A DNA stretch of 64,000 nucleotides from Treponema sp. (GTDB lineage: Bacteria > Spirochaetota > Spirochaetia > Treponematales > Treponemataceae). Shown here piece after piece: positions 39,630-47,836 of the stretch; position 1 is the first letter of the stretch; the number at the start of each line of letters is the position of its first letter. Made by a program: the position numbers and the translations under genes. Location: positions 1-64,000 of the forward strand of contig JAFUYH010000010.1 in assembly GCA_017470605.1 (NCBI GenBank), read 5' to 3'. Under the pieces are notes generated by a model. It ran no database searches, was not told the DNA's origin, and worked only from the letters and a program-made list of their open reading frames with translations.

Positions 39630-40874
39630 ATGGAAAACAAATACAGAAAAGACTTTCCTTTTTTTAAGGCAATAGATGAAAATGAAGCAGGAGAAAACAA
39701 AGGGCTCATATATTTTGATACTGCGGCAACAGCCCAGCGTCCTTTTATTGTCCTTAATGCCATGACCCACTTTTATGCTACAGAAAATGCAAACCCTCTG
39801 CGTGGGCTTTATTCACTAAGCGAGAGGGCTACCCTTGCCTACGAAAACGCCCGCGAAACCACGGCAAAATTCATAAATGCCAGGGAAGCTGCAGAAATAG
39901 TTTTTACCCGCAATGCAAGCGAAAGCCTGAACCTTGTAGCCTACAGCTGGGGACTCAACAATCTTCACGAAGGGGATGAAATCTGCGTTACAATCATGGA
40001 ACACCATTCAAATATCGTTCCCTGGCAGATGGTTGCTAAGAAAACCGGTGCAAAGCTGGTATTTATGGAATGCGACAAGGAAAGCGGTCTTATCAGTGAT
40101 GAAGAAATTGCTGCAAAAATCGGCCCTCGCACAAAAATTGTGTCTGTCGTTCATGTAAGCAATGTTCTTGGCGTTACAAATCCTGTAAAAAAACTGGGTC
40201 AAGCCGCCCATGCTGCAGGGGCCATCTTTATTGTAGACGGAGCCCAGTCTGCTCCCCACATGAAAGTGGATGTACAGGACATGGATGCCGACTTCTTCGC
40301 AATGAGCGGACATAAACTCTGCGGGCCTATGGGGATTGGCGCCCTGTACGGAAAGCGTGCCCTGCTTGAAGAAATGGAGCCATTTTTGCGCGGTGGCGAG
40401 ATGATTGAATACGTTACCCGCGAAAAAGCAACCTGGGCAGAAGTTCCCCACAAGTTTGAAGCGGGAACCGTAAGTGCAGGAGATGCCGTTGGAATGGCAG
40501 CGGCAATCCGCTATATTCAGAGCATTGGTCTTGAAAATATAGAAAAGCATGATGCCGCCCTTGCCTGCCGCATTATAGAAGGAATGAAGAATATTCCTCA
40601 CATAAACATAATCGGCCCTAAGGATGGCAACAAACGCTGCGGAATCGTAACCTTCACCGTAGACGGAGTTCACCCTCACGATGTTGCAACCCTGCTCTCA
40701 GAAGAGCATATTGCCATCCGTGCCGGTCACCACTGCGCACAGCCGCTTGGTCAGTATTTACAGCAGACTGCAACTGCCCGTGCAAGCCTCTACTTTTACA
40801 ACACCGAAGAAGAAGTAGACATCTTTCTGGAAAAAGCAGCAAGACTCCGCGAATGGTCAGGTTTTAAGGACTAG
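39630..40874 (+). CDS. sufS: Cysteine desulfurase SufS
   Basis: SufS is a PLP enzyme that takes sulfur from cysteine and passes it to SufU. The 414-residue class V aminotransferase-fold protein shows YFDTAATAQRPFIVLNAM, FTRNASESLNLVAYSWG, MEHHSNIVPWQ, VDGAQSAPHMKVDVQDMDAD, PLP lysine in FFAMSGHKLCGPMGIGALYG and the persulfide cysteine in IRAGHHCAQPLGQYL. Length is normal. AGGAG lies 11 bases before the ATG. It sits between sufD and sufU as expected. Confidence 0.96.
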   Translation: MENKYRKDFPFFKAIDENEAGENKGLIYFDTAATAQRPFIVLNAMTHFYATENANPLRGLYSLSERATLAYENARETTAKFINAREAAEIVFTRNASESLNLVAYSWGLNNLHEGDEICVTIMEHHSNIVPWQMVAKKTGAKLVFMECDKESGLISDEEIAAKIGPRTKIVSVVHVSNVLGVTNPVKKLGQAAHAAGAIFIVDGAQSAPHMKVDVQDMDADFFAMSGHKLCGPMGIGALYGKRALLEEMEPFLRGGEMIEYVTREKATWAEVPHKFEAGTVSAGDAVGMAAAIRYIQSIGLENIEKHDAALACRIIEGMKNIPHINIIGPKDGNKRCGIVTFTVDGVHPHDVATLLSEEHIAIRAGHHCAQPLGQYLQQTATARASLYFYNTEEEVDIFLEKAARLREWSGFKD

Positions 40875-40922
40875 GAACCACACACACACTCTCTCACACG
40901 CCCCCTTTCCCCGGGGATTCAT

Positions 40923-41007
40923 GTCAGATGTGCCCGGTCATTCCCCGGCCTAACACGGACTTCACGTCAGATGTGCCCGGTCATTCCCCGGCTTGACCGG
41001 GGAATCT
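40923..41007. repeat. Tandem direct repeat ending in a REP-like palindrome
   Basis: A 27-base sequence starting GTCAGATGTGCCCGGTCATT is perfectly repeated at 40923-40949 and 40966-40992 (period 43). The second copy continues into the palindrome ATTCCCCGG-CTTGA-CCGGGGAAT (40983-41005), the same family as at 24114 and 26969. The rest of the sufS-sufU gap holds only the sufU promoter. Confidence 0.8.
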
Positions 41008-41078
41008 ACTCTTCCCCTTCCTCAAAAGTTCCCTAAAATTACAATAAATAAAGTTCCACCACGAAAAATATATTTTAA

Positions 41079-41107
41079 GTGACTTTTTCCTTTTTTTTCA
41101 GTATATT
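41079..41107 (+). promoter_or_regulatory. Separate sufU promoter, leaderless type
   Basis: GTGACT (41079-41084), 17 bases, TATATT (41102-41107). The ATG at 41115 follows seven bases later without a Shine-Dalgarno. Confidence 0.45.
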
Positions 41108-41114
41108 TTACTCT

Positions 41115-41564
41115 ATGGATACAAAAGAACTATACCGAGAAATCCTGAACGAACATAACATAAATCCAAGCCACAAAGCAGATATGGACACCCCAACCTT
41201 CTGTCTTGAAGGCGTAAACCCTAGCTGCGGCGACCAGATTACCCTGCAGATGAAGCTGGACGAAAAGGGCGTAATCACAGATGCCTCTTTTACAGGAAGC
41301 GGCTGTGCAATTTCTCAGGCCAGCGTAGACATGATGGCAGACCTGGTAATCGGAAAAACAAAGGAAGAAGCCCTTCAGCTTGCAGATATTTTTGACCGCA
41401 TGATAAAAGACGAAGTAACGGAAGAAGACCTGGAACGTCTGGACGAAGCAGCCGCCCTGCAGGACATTTCCCACATGCCGGCCCGCGTAAAATGCGCAAT
41501 GCTTGGCTGGCGCACCATGAAAGAAATGCTGGGCAAACCTCTTGAAACAAAAGCCAATTTGTGA
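41115..41564 (+). CDS. sufU: SufU-type sulfur acceptor / Fe-S assembly protein
   Basis: SufU is a zinc-bound IscU-fold protein that accepts sulfur from SufS. The 149-residue protein has the three ligand cysteines: CLEGVNPSCGDQITLQM, TGSGCAISQASVDMMAD and HMPARVKCAMLGWRTMKEML. It retains the ~18-residue insertion between the second and third cysteines that distinguishes SufU from IscU. I chose the ATG at 41115. The 240-base gap from sufS and its own promoter suggest partly independent expression. tRNA-Arg follows by 17 bases. Confidence 0.94.
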   Translation: MDTKELYREILNEHNINPSHKADMDTPTFCLEGVNPSCGDQITLQMKLDEKGVITDASFTGSGCAISQASVDMMADLVIGKTKEEALQLADIFDRMIKDEVTEEDLERLDEAAALQDISHMPARVKCAMLGWRTMKEMLGKPLETKANL

Positions 41565-41581
41565 TATAGTATTTTTCATTC

Positions 41582-41655
41582 GGCGCTTTAGCTCAGCTGG
41601 ATAGAGCAACTGCCTTCTAAGCAGTAGGTCGACAGTTCGATTCTGCCAAGCGTCA
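41582..41655 (+). tRNA. tRNA-Arg, anticodon TCT
   Basis: A 74-base cloverleaf: acceptor GGCGCTT / AAGCGTC (one G-U), D stem GCTC / GAGC, anticodon stem ACTGC / GCAGT around loop CTTCTAA giving anticodon TCT (arginine, AGA). The T arm GACAG-TTCGATT-CTGCC has an A-C mismatch at its second pair. CCA is not encoded. A strong terminator follows immediately. Confidence 0.93.
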
Positions 41656-41716
41656 AAAAAAGAGGATGCCTAATAAGTTTAAAATGACTATACTTATTAG
41701 GCATCCTCTTTTTTTT
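41655..41716. terminator. Bidirectional intrinsic terminator
   Basis: A perfect 23-bp inverted repeat: A7 then GAGGATGCCTAATAAG at 41655-41677 pairs with CTTATTAGGCATCCTC then T7 at 41693-41716. The A and T tracts give a terminator for the tRNA/suf direction and for the leftward lipoprotein operon. Confidence 0.93.
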
Positions 41717-41734
41717 CAATCTTATCGTTAAACA

Positions 41735-42502
41735 TCAGTTATTTTCAGAATCAGCATCTATAGTCACTGCACCAAGGTACAAGATATTACTGTAATGAGG
41801 TGTATAAAGATAATCCATTCCAACTGCTACGGCAAACATAGCCACATACCATTTATTTCCGTCACTCATTGAAGTATACTTTACATCATCATCAGTAGAT
41901 TTAGGAACCAAATCTTTTGTGCCAGACCTTCCAAAATTAAAGGTTCCCTGTTCAGAAATGTTTCTTACAGGAATCATCCTTGTATCTGAATCATATATAT
42001 TTTCCCCGTCAACAAGAATCTTTGCCGAATATTCATCCATATCCAAGTAATCTGAAAGACGAATATAAACCAACTGAGAATGACCTGAAAAGCTTATCAA
42101 AGGGCTTTCCGTTGAATTCTGCACTCTCAAAGCCTTGTAACCGTAAGAAGTGATAAGTCTGGTAGGGGCAGTAGAACTTGTATCATCACTACTGGCAAGA
42201 GATTGAAGAGTTTCCACCTCACTTGTCATAACCGAACTGCTGCTGTAAATTTTATAATATACTTCCGTTCCCTTAAAGCTTACTCCACCGGTATTTTCAA
42301 AATTTTCATTAGTAAAAAATTCAAAATAAGCATTGTCATAACTATAAGAAATTACAGGAGTATGATTTACGGAAGAAGGGGCCGGAAGGATAAAATAAAC
42401 ATCCAGTCCGCAGGATAAAAACAAGAAAGGGGAAAAAAAAGAAATGCATACCAAGACAGTTAAATATAATTTTCCAAAAGTCCGATATGCATTATTATTC
42501 AT
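41735..42502 (-). CDS. Uncharacterised lipoprotein
   Basis: This 255-residue protein has a signal peptide with lipobox FLFLSC (Cys31). The mature part begins GLDVYFILPAPSSVNHTPV and contains beta-rich, Ser/Thr/Tyr-rich sequence (VSFKGTEVYYKIYSSSS, LVYIRLSDYLDMDEYSAKIL). No named domain is recognised. It is the last gene of a three-gene operon with a degenerate AAA+/Fis regulator and a TPR membrane protein. The start at 42502 is five bases after the TPR gene's stop. Confidence 0.75.
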   Translation of the reverse strand: MNNNAYRTFGKLYLTVLVCISFFSPFLFLSCGLDVYFILPAPSSVNHTPVISYSYDNAYFEFFTNENFENTGGVSFKGTEVYYKIYSSSSVMTSEVETLQSLASSDDTSSTAPTRLITSYGYKALRVQNSTESPLISFSGHSQLVYIRLSDYLDMDEYSAKILVDGENIYDSDTRMIPVRNISEQGTFNFGRSGTKDLVPKSTDDDVKYTSMSDGNKWYVAMFAVAVGMDYLYTPHYSNILYLGAVTIDADSENN

Positions 42503-42507
42503 AAAAT

Positions 42508-43185
42508 TTACTCTACTTTTCCTTCTGTCTGAAGAAGAAGCATTCTTGTTTTTGCAAGTTTAGCCCATGTATCATCAGGATTTCTGTCATACAAGTCAGA
42601 ATATGCCGCAAATGCTTCAGAAGCCTTGTCCAATGCTTCAAGAGTGCGTCCGTAAGAAAAAGCTGCATGTGTATTAAGAATAAAATCCTTGTTATCCGCA
42701 GCCTTTTTATATGCATCAGAAGCATCTGCAATCTGACCGAGTTCTTCATAGCATACGGCAAGATTGTAATAGGCAATTGGCTCAATGTATGTTTTTGCTG
42801 ATTTTTCAGCAGTTTTCTTCCATGCTTCTGCAGATTCAGAATATTTATTCTGCTGATAAAGAATATCTGCTGTAAGCATGTTTGAACGTGCACCTACAAT
42901 TCCACCCTTTGAATTATACTGTTCAAGTTTTTCAAGGGCATCTATACGTCTGGCAGTCAATTCACTTTCTTCAAGAGAAGCAGAACCTTCTGTAAGGGTA
43001 TATGAAATATCATCAAGGGCTGTAAGATTTGAAACTTTAGCGTTATTCAATACAACAGTACAAACGATAAAGGCAACAATACAACAAAGCAGTATGATTA
43101 ATACTGCAATAAAGATTTTCTTCTTTGATTCAATCAAAGAATTTAATTTTAAACTTGCTGTCTGATTTTCTGTATTTTCAGTCAT
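42508..43185 (-). CDS. TPR protein with one membrane helix
   Basis: This 225-residue protein has a short cytoplasmic N-terminus, a membrane helix at about residues 24-46 (KIFIAVLIILLCCIVAFIVC) and a probably periplasmic TPR region (TADILYQQNKYSESAEAWKK, AYYNLAVCYEELGQIADASD, AYKKAADNKDFILNTHAAFS). The layout is that of YfgM-type or BamD-accessory proteins, but no specific homology is clear. I chose the ATG at 43185; GAGG lies upstream at a long spacing. It follows the regulator gene by 18 bases. Confidence 0.78.
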   Translation of the reverse strand: MTENTENQTASLKLNSLIESKKKIFIAVLIILLCCIVAFIVCTVVLNNAKVSNLTALDDISYTLTEGSASLEESELTARRIDALEKLEQYNSKGGIVGARSNMLTADILYQQNKYSESAEAWKKTAEKSAKTYIEPIAYYNLAVCYEELGQIADASDAYKKAADNKDFILNTHAAFSYGRTLEALDKASEAFAAYSDLYDRNPDDTWAKLAKTRMLLLQTEGKVE

Positions 43186-43203
43186 TTTTTTATACACCTC
43201 ATT

Positions 43204-44106
43204 TTATTTTCTGCGGATCTGTAATTCGTTCATTAATCTTATCACATAAGTCCGCTGAATTCCTAGTACCCGGGCAGTTTTTGTCTGATTCCACCCGTTT
43301 TCTTCAAGAATCTTTGTAAGATACTCTTTCTTAAAGGCATCAAGAGCATTCTTCAAACTTCTATCAGCCAGTTCAACCTCGGTAACATTTCTTATTGCCG
43401 AATCCATATTATTGAATCCCAAATCAGAAGACTTTATAACAGGCGGCTGACCAACTATAAAAGCGCGCTGTATAGCATTAAAAAGTTCATCAATATTTCC
43501 ACCCCAGAAATTGTTTTCCAGGGCTGATATTGCTTCTTCTGAAAACTGATTAAATCCATATCCAGATTTTTTACTGAAGGATTCCATACAGCTTTTTGCA
43601 ATTGGAAGAATATCTTCCTTTCTCTGTCTGAGCGGAATTACATTTAAAACAACCGCATTCAGTCTGTAGAACAAATCAGAAGAAAACTTTTCTGCAGAAA
43701 CGCAGGCTTCCAAAGATACTTCGGTTGAAGTTATAAGTTTTATTCCAGCACCTTTATTTGCATGCAATTTTACAAGAGAAAGAAGTTTTTCCTGAGCAGC
43801 AGGACTTAATTCATCAATGAAACTTATAAAAAGCGTTACCCTTTGATTATAAGTGACAAGTTTTTCCACAGTATCAAAAGATTCCAGAATCTGAAATTCA
43901 GTGAAAGACTTGCAGTTTACTTCAAAGAAACAACCAAAATTCCTTGCAGTTTCATAATGAATATGCTGAGCAATCAGGCGTTTTCCACTACCCCGCTCCC
44001 CCACAAGCAGTACAGATGCATTGTTAGAAGAAAGGGTCGGAAGCAGGGATTTTATTTCATTTACAAAATTGCTGTTTCCTACAAAAGGAGCTATATTCTT
44101 ACTCAT
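43204..44106 (-). CDS. Degenerate sigma-54-activator-like AAA+ protein with Fis-type HTH
   Basis: This 300-residue protein resembles the central and C-terminal domains of NtrC-class activators. Walker A is intact (VGERGSGKRLIAQHIH). The GAFTGA sigma-54 loop is absent: FFEVNCKSFTEFQILESFDT runs straight on. The Walker B position reads TLFISFIDELSPAAQEKLL where TLFLDEI is expected, so the acidic pair is missing. The sensor/arginine-finger segment FSSDLFYRLNAVVLNVIPLR is kept, and a Fis-type HTH (WNQTKTARVLGIQRTYVIRL) ends the protein. It is probably a DNA-binding regulator that does not activate sigma-54 in the classic way. Confidence 0.82.
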   Translation of the reverse strand: MSKNIAPFVGNSNFVNEIKSLLPTLSSNNASVLLVGERGSGKRLIAQHIHYETARNFGCFFEVNCKSFTEFQILESFDTVEKLVTYNQRVTLFISFIDELSPAAQEKLLSLVKLHANKGAGIKLITSTEVSLEACVSAEKFSSDLFYRLNAVVLNVIPLRQRKEDILPIAKSCMESFSKKSGYGFNQFSEEAISALENNFWGGNIDELFNAIQRAFIVGQPPVIKSSDLGFNNMDSAIRNVTEVELADRSLKNALDAFKKEYLTKILEENGWNQTKTARVLGIQRTYVIRLMNELQIRRK

Positions 44107-44117
44107 TCAACCTAAAT

Positions 44118-44153
44118 AAAACGCATTGCACATCAAGACATGCAATGCGTTTT
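44118..44153 (-). terminator. Terminator of the recA-rpsA run
   Basis: A perfect 12-bp stem AAAACGCATTGC / GCAATGCGTTTT with a 12-base loop; on the minus strand it is followed by ATTTAGG after TTTT. It lies between the rpsA stop and the AAA+/Fis gene start. Confidence 0.75.
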
Positions 44154-44203
44154 TATGAAAAATATTTTACACTCCGGCAAGTTACAAGACTGCCGTAAGT
44201 GAA

Positions 44204-45913
44204 TTAGTCATTTTTCTGTGACTTAAGCATATCTCCAAGAGTGTATGCTCCGTCAGCATCATCATTCGCACTTGACATGTACTGAGAAATCTCATCACGC
44301 TGCTGCTTTCTCTTATATTCGCGTACAGAGAATGCAACCTGCTCTTTCTCAACTTTTACGTCAACTACAAATACGTTGATTTTATCTCCAACCTTGTACT
44401 TTGTTACGGCTTCCTCAAAAGGAACATCCTTATCATCGCTAAGGTTAGATTTATTTACAAGACCTTCAATTCCGTTCGGAGCCTTTACAAAGATTCCAAA
44501 ATCAGTGATTGATGTAATTTCACCTTCAAGAGTTGAACCCGGCTTGTATTCTTCTGCAAATGCCTTCCATGGATCATCTGTAAGCTGCTTGATACCAATC
44601 TTTATGCGGCGAGATTCTGTGTCGCATTCAAGGATTACTGCATCAATTTCCTGATCTACAGAAAGTTCACTTCCAGGATGCTTAACTTTCTTTGTCCAAG
44701 AAATGTCATCTGCATGGAGGAAGCCGTCAATGCCTTCTTCAAGAGAAACAAAAGCACCGATATTTGTAATCTTTACAACTTTACCGGAAACTTTCTTTCC
44801 AACTGGATATTTTTCTGCAATTGTATCCCAAGGATTATCTGTAGCCTGCTTGAAACCGAGTGAAACACGACCAGCCTGAATATCATAGCCAAGAATCATT
44901 GCTTCAACTTCCTGTCCAACAGAAACCATATCAGACGGCTTGTTTACTTTCTTTGTCCAAGAGAACTCAGAAATATGAACAAGACCTTCAATTCCTTCTT
45001 CAAGTTCAACGAATGCACCGAATTCTGTAAGTTTTGTTACCTTACCCTTTACGATGTCATTTACATGATACTTTTCTTCAAAGTGAATCCAAGGATCTTC
45101 TGAGAAGTGCTTGAGAGAAAGATTAATTCTCTTTTCTGCAGGGTCAAGGCGGATAACCTTAAGTTCAATTTCCTGACCTTTCTTTACAAAATCCTTTGGA
45201 CGGGCAACGTGTCCCCAAGACATATCATTGATATGAAGGAGTCCGTCAAAACCACCCAAATCAATGAAGGCACCAAAACTTGTGAAACTCTTTACAGTTC
45301 CCTTTACAGTGTCTCCAATCTGAACTGAATTGAAGAAAGCATCGCGCTTTGTATCAATCTGTTCTTCAAGATACTTGCGGCGGTTAACAACCGGGTTGAG
45401 CTTGCTGTCTGAATACAGACGCTCGATATAGAACTTGGATTTTAGTCCAAGAAGTTCTTCTGGTTTTTCGATTTTTTCTGAATCAGCCTGACTGATAGGA
45501 AGGAATGCAGCACGGTCAATGCCTAAATCAACCTCATAGCCGCTCTTGACAATCTTTGTAATTTTTCCGTCTACCGGAGTCTTGTCCTTCCAAGCTGTCT
45601 GAATCTCTTTCAAATAGCGCTTTGAATCAGCCTTTCTCTTTGAAAGCACAGGTCCATTAGGATTGTGACCTGTCAACAATGACTGTACCTTATCCCCTAC
45701 CTTTGGCAGTTCGTCTGCAAACTCCTCTACAGGGATTAAACCTTCTGACTTATCACCGATATCAACATAAACATAGTCACCAGTAACCTGAACAACTGTT
45801 CCTTCTACCAACTGACCAGCCTGAGGTGCGGCAAAGTCGTATGCGTCTAACTGTGTCTCGAAATTGCTCATGGAGTTCTGAGCTTCTTCCTTTTCCACTT
45901 CCATTTCTTCCAT
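44204..45913 (-). CDS. rpsA: 30S ribosomal protein S1
   Basis: S1 binds mRNA on the 30S subunit. The 569-residue protein has six S1-type OB domains, the first starting at about residue 33 (GQLVEGTVVQVTGDYVYVDI). The strongest are GTVKSFTSFGAFIDLGGFDG, GKVTKLTEFGAFVELEEGIE and GKVVKITNIGAFVSLEEGID. A charged tail follows (REYKRKQQRDEISQYMSS). AAAAGG precedes the ATG at 45913. It follows cmk by 15 bases, the classic cmk-rpsA pairing. The gene closes the long recA-to-rpsA run. Confidence 0.95.
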   Translation of the reverse strand: MEEMEVEKEEAQNSMSNFETQLDAYDFAAPQAGQLVEGTVVQVTGDYVYVDIGDKSEGLIPVEEFADELPKVGDKVQSLLTGHNPNGPVLSKRKADSKRYLKEIQTAWKDKTPVDGKITKIVKSGYEVDLGIDRAAFLPISQADSEKIEKPEELLGLKSKFYIERLYSDSKLNPVVNRRKYLEEQIDTKRDAFFNSVQIGDTVKGTVKSFTSFGAFIDLGGFDGLLHINDMSWGHVARPKDFVKKGQEIELKVIRLDPAEKRINLSLKHFSEDPWIHFEEKYHVNDIVKGKVTKLTEFGAFVELEEGIEGLVHISEFSWTKKVNKPSDMVSVGQEVEAMILGYDIQAGRVSLGFKQATDNPWDTIAEKYPVGKKVSGKVVKITNIGAFVSLEEGIDGFLHADDISWTKKVKHPGSELSVDQEIDAVILECDTESRRIKIGIKQLTDDPWKAFAEEYKPGSTLEGEITSITDFGIFVKAPNGIEGLVNKSNLSDDKDVPFEEAVTKYKVGDKINVFVVDVKVEKEQVAFSVREYKRKQQRDEISQYMSSANDDADGAYTLGDMLKSQKND

Positions 45914-45928
45914 TCTGAAACCTTTTAA

Positions 45929-46561
45929 TTATGAAATTTGTTTTAATATTATCTCACAAACATTGTCTATCGTCAAGTTAGAAGTATCAATATATAAGGC
46001 ATCAGGGGCAATTTTCAAAGCTCCTTCCTTCTTATTTTTGTCTATTTCATCCCTTTCTTCGATAGATTTCTGAATTTCTTCCAGAGTCATGCTGCTGACC
46101 CCCTGGTCAAAACGACGGCGGGCACGAACGGCTGCACTGGCATCAAGATAAACCTTACATTCTGCATTGGGAAAAACAACGGTCGTCATATCCCGGCCTT
46201 CGCAAACTATGCTGAGGCTCTTTGTAATTTCGCGCATAAGTTCATTTACATAATGTCGCAAAGGAACAATTGCACTTATCTGGGCAACATTTTTGGCAAC
46301 CCGGTCATCATGAAGGTGGGCTGTTACGTCATTTCCATTCAGAATAAAATGACTGTCTTTTGTGTATTCAACTTTCTGCTCTTTACAGAAGCTCACCGTT
46401 TTTTCTTCGTCTTTATAATCAATTCCCGCATCAAGAATTGCGATTGTAAACGTACGGTAAAAACCGCCGCTGTTCAAAAAAGTAATATTAAGTTTTTCTG
46501 CAAGCATTGATGCTATCGTGCTTTTTCCTGTTCCTGCCGGTCCGTCAATTGCAATAATCAT
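45929..46561 (-). CDS. cmk: Cytidylate kinase
   Basis: Cmk phosphorylates CMP/dCMP with ATP. The 210-residue P-loop kinase has Walker A IAIDGPAGTGKSTIASMLAE, the NMP-binding segment LNSGGFYRTFTIAILDAG, VAQISAIVPLRHYVNELMRE, IVCEGRDMTTVVFPNAECKV and LDASAAVRARRRFDQ. The start ATG overlaps the RluB stop by four bases (ATGA), so translation is coupled. rpsA follows. Confidence 0.95.
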   Translation of the reverse strand: MIIAIDGPAGTGKSTIASMLAEKLNITFLNSGGFYRTFTIAILDAGIDYKDEEKTVSFCKEQKVEYTKDSHFILNGNDVTAHLHDDRVAKNVAQISAIVPLRHYVNELMREITKSLSIVCEGRDMTTVVFPNAECKVYLDASAAVRARRRFDQGVSSMTLEEIQKSIEERDEIDKNKKEGALKIAPDALYIDTSNLTIDNVCEIILKQIS

Positions 46562-47298
46562 TTATTTACCCCACACAAATTAAGTAAGCCTTTTACTTCG
46601 CGTTCTGTAAGTTCGCGGTGCTCACCAGGCTTTAATTCATCAAGATGAACGTTTCCAATCCTCACGCGGACAAGAGAGCGCGTACCGATTCCCTGACTTT
46701 CCAAAACAGTTCTGATTTCACGGTTTTTTCCTTCTATCAAAACTATTTTTACTTTTCTAGGCTTTAAGATTTCGCATCTCTTACATTTATAAAAAACGTC
46801 TTCTACCCGGATTCCTTTTTCAAAGCGGGAAGAAAAATCTTCCGGTATATCCTGACTGGTTTCTACTATATATTCTTTTTCAAGCTGGCTTGAAGGATGT
46901 GAAAGGATTTTTGCAAAATTACCGTCGTTAGTAAAGAAAATCATTCCCTTACTGTACATATCAAGGCGGCCTACATTATAAAGGCGCTCCCTGTAGGCAT
47001 CTTTCAGCAGATCCGCTGCAACCTGACGGCCTTTTTCATCAGATGCAGAACAGACAAAACCTGCCGGTTTATTCAGCAGTATATAACGCATCTTTTCTTC
47101 AAGGTGAACCTGTTTTCCGTCTACAGCAACCGAATCAGAAGAAGAAACTTTTGTTCCCAGTTCTGTAACAACACTGCCGTTTACAGCCACCCTTCCGTCT
47201 AAGATTATCTGTTCGCTTGCTCGTCTGCTTGCAACTCCACAGTGCGCCAGATAGGCCTGCAGTCTGATTTCATCTTTTTCATTAACTTTATCGGGCAA
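46558..47298 (-). CDS. Pseudouridine synthase, RluB/RsuA family
   Basis: It makes pseudouridine in rRNA. The ~246-residue protein has an N-terminal S4 RNA-binding domain (IRLQAYLAHCGVASRRASEQ) and a catalytic domain with the active aspartate in LYNVGRLDMYSKGMIFFTND. Other family segments are YILLNKPAGFVCSASDE and EGKNREIRTVLESQGIGTRS. I chose the TTG at 47298 because AGAGAGG lies seven bases upstream; ATG codons at 47319 and 47325 are alternatives with weaker sites. Either start overlaps the scpB end. RluB-like is suggested by its place after scpAB. Confidence 0.88.
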   Translation of the reverse strand: MPDKVNEKDEIRLQAYLAHCGVASRRASEQIILDGRVAVNGSVVTELGTKVSSSDSVAVDGKQVHLEEKMRYILLNKPAGFVCSASDEKGRQVAADLLKDAYRERLYNVGRLDMYSKGMIFFTNDGNFAKILSHPSSQLEKEYIVETSQDIPEDFSSRFEKGIRVEDVFYKCKRCEILKPRKVKIVLIEGKNREIRTVLESQGIGTRSLVRVRIGNVHLDELKPGEHRELTEREVKGLLNLCGVNK

Positions 47299-47827
47299 GT
47301 TCGAACCTCTCTTGTTCATCTTCATCAAGTTTAGGCAATTCCGCAATAGAATTCAAGCGGAAAAGCTTTAAAAATTCCTTGGTAGTTCCGAACAGAGTAG
47401 GACGGCCCGGGGCTTCTTTTTTTCCAACTTCTTTTATCAGGTTTCTTTCTAAAAGAAGCCTTATCATATTATCAACACCAACACCACGAATCTGTTCAAT
47501 TTCTGCACGTGTAATTGGCTGTGAATAGGCAATAATAGCCAGAGTTTCCATTGCAGATTTTGAAAGCCGGCCTTCCCTTTTTGAACCATAAAATTCCTTC
47601 AATACTTCCCAGTATTCCTTTTTAGGAGTAAGGCACCAGCCGCCGGTTATCATAGAAAGTTCAATTCCGCTTTCTTCTGCCGCATATTTTTCCTTAAGTT
47701 TTTCAAGACACTTTTCTACAACTTCTTCTGAAAGCTGGGCTTTATTTGAAAGAACCTTTTCTGTGAGCGGTTCACTTTCAAGAAAAAGAATGGCTTCTAC
47801 AAGTGCTGTTTCTTTATTAAAATCCAT
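47288..47827 (-). CDS. scpB: Segregation and condensation protein B
   Basis: ScpB is the winged-helix kleisin partner in the SMC-ScpAB condensin. The 179-residue protein has the paired winged-helix signatures ALVEAILFLESEPLTEKVLS, LSKSAMETLAIIAYSQPITR, AEIEQIRGVGVDNMIRLLLE and RPTLFGTTKEFLKLF. It starts nine bases after the scpA stop and overlaps the pseudouridine synthase start. No smc gene is in the window. Confidence 0.93.
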   Translation of the reverse strand: MDFNKETALVEAILFLESEPLTEKVLSNKAQLSEEVVEKCLEKLKEKYAAEESGIELSMITGGWCLTPKKEYWEVLKEFYGSKREGRLSKSAMETLAIIAYSQPITRAEIEQIRGVGVDNMIRLLLERNLIKEVGKKEAPGRPTLFGTTKEFLKLFRLNSIAELPKLDEDEQERFELAR

Positions 47828-47836
47828 TTTATTCCT

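Noticed and set aside
40923-41007. Two-copy direct repeat as a mini CRISPR
   Set aside because: There are only two units, the spacer is 16 bases, the repeat ends in a dispersed REP palindrome and no cas genes are nearby.
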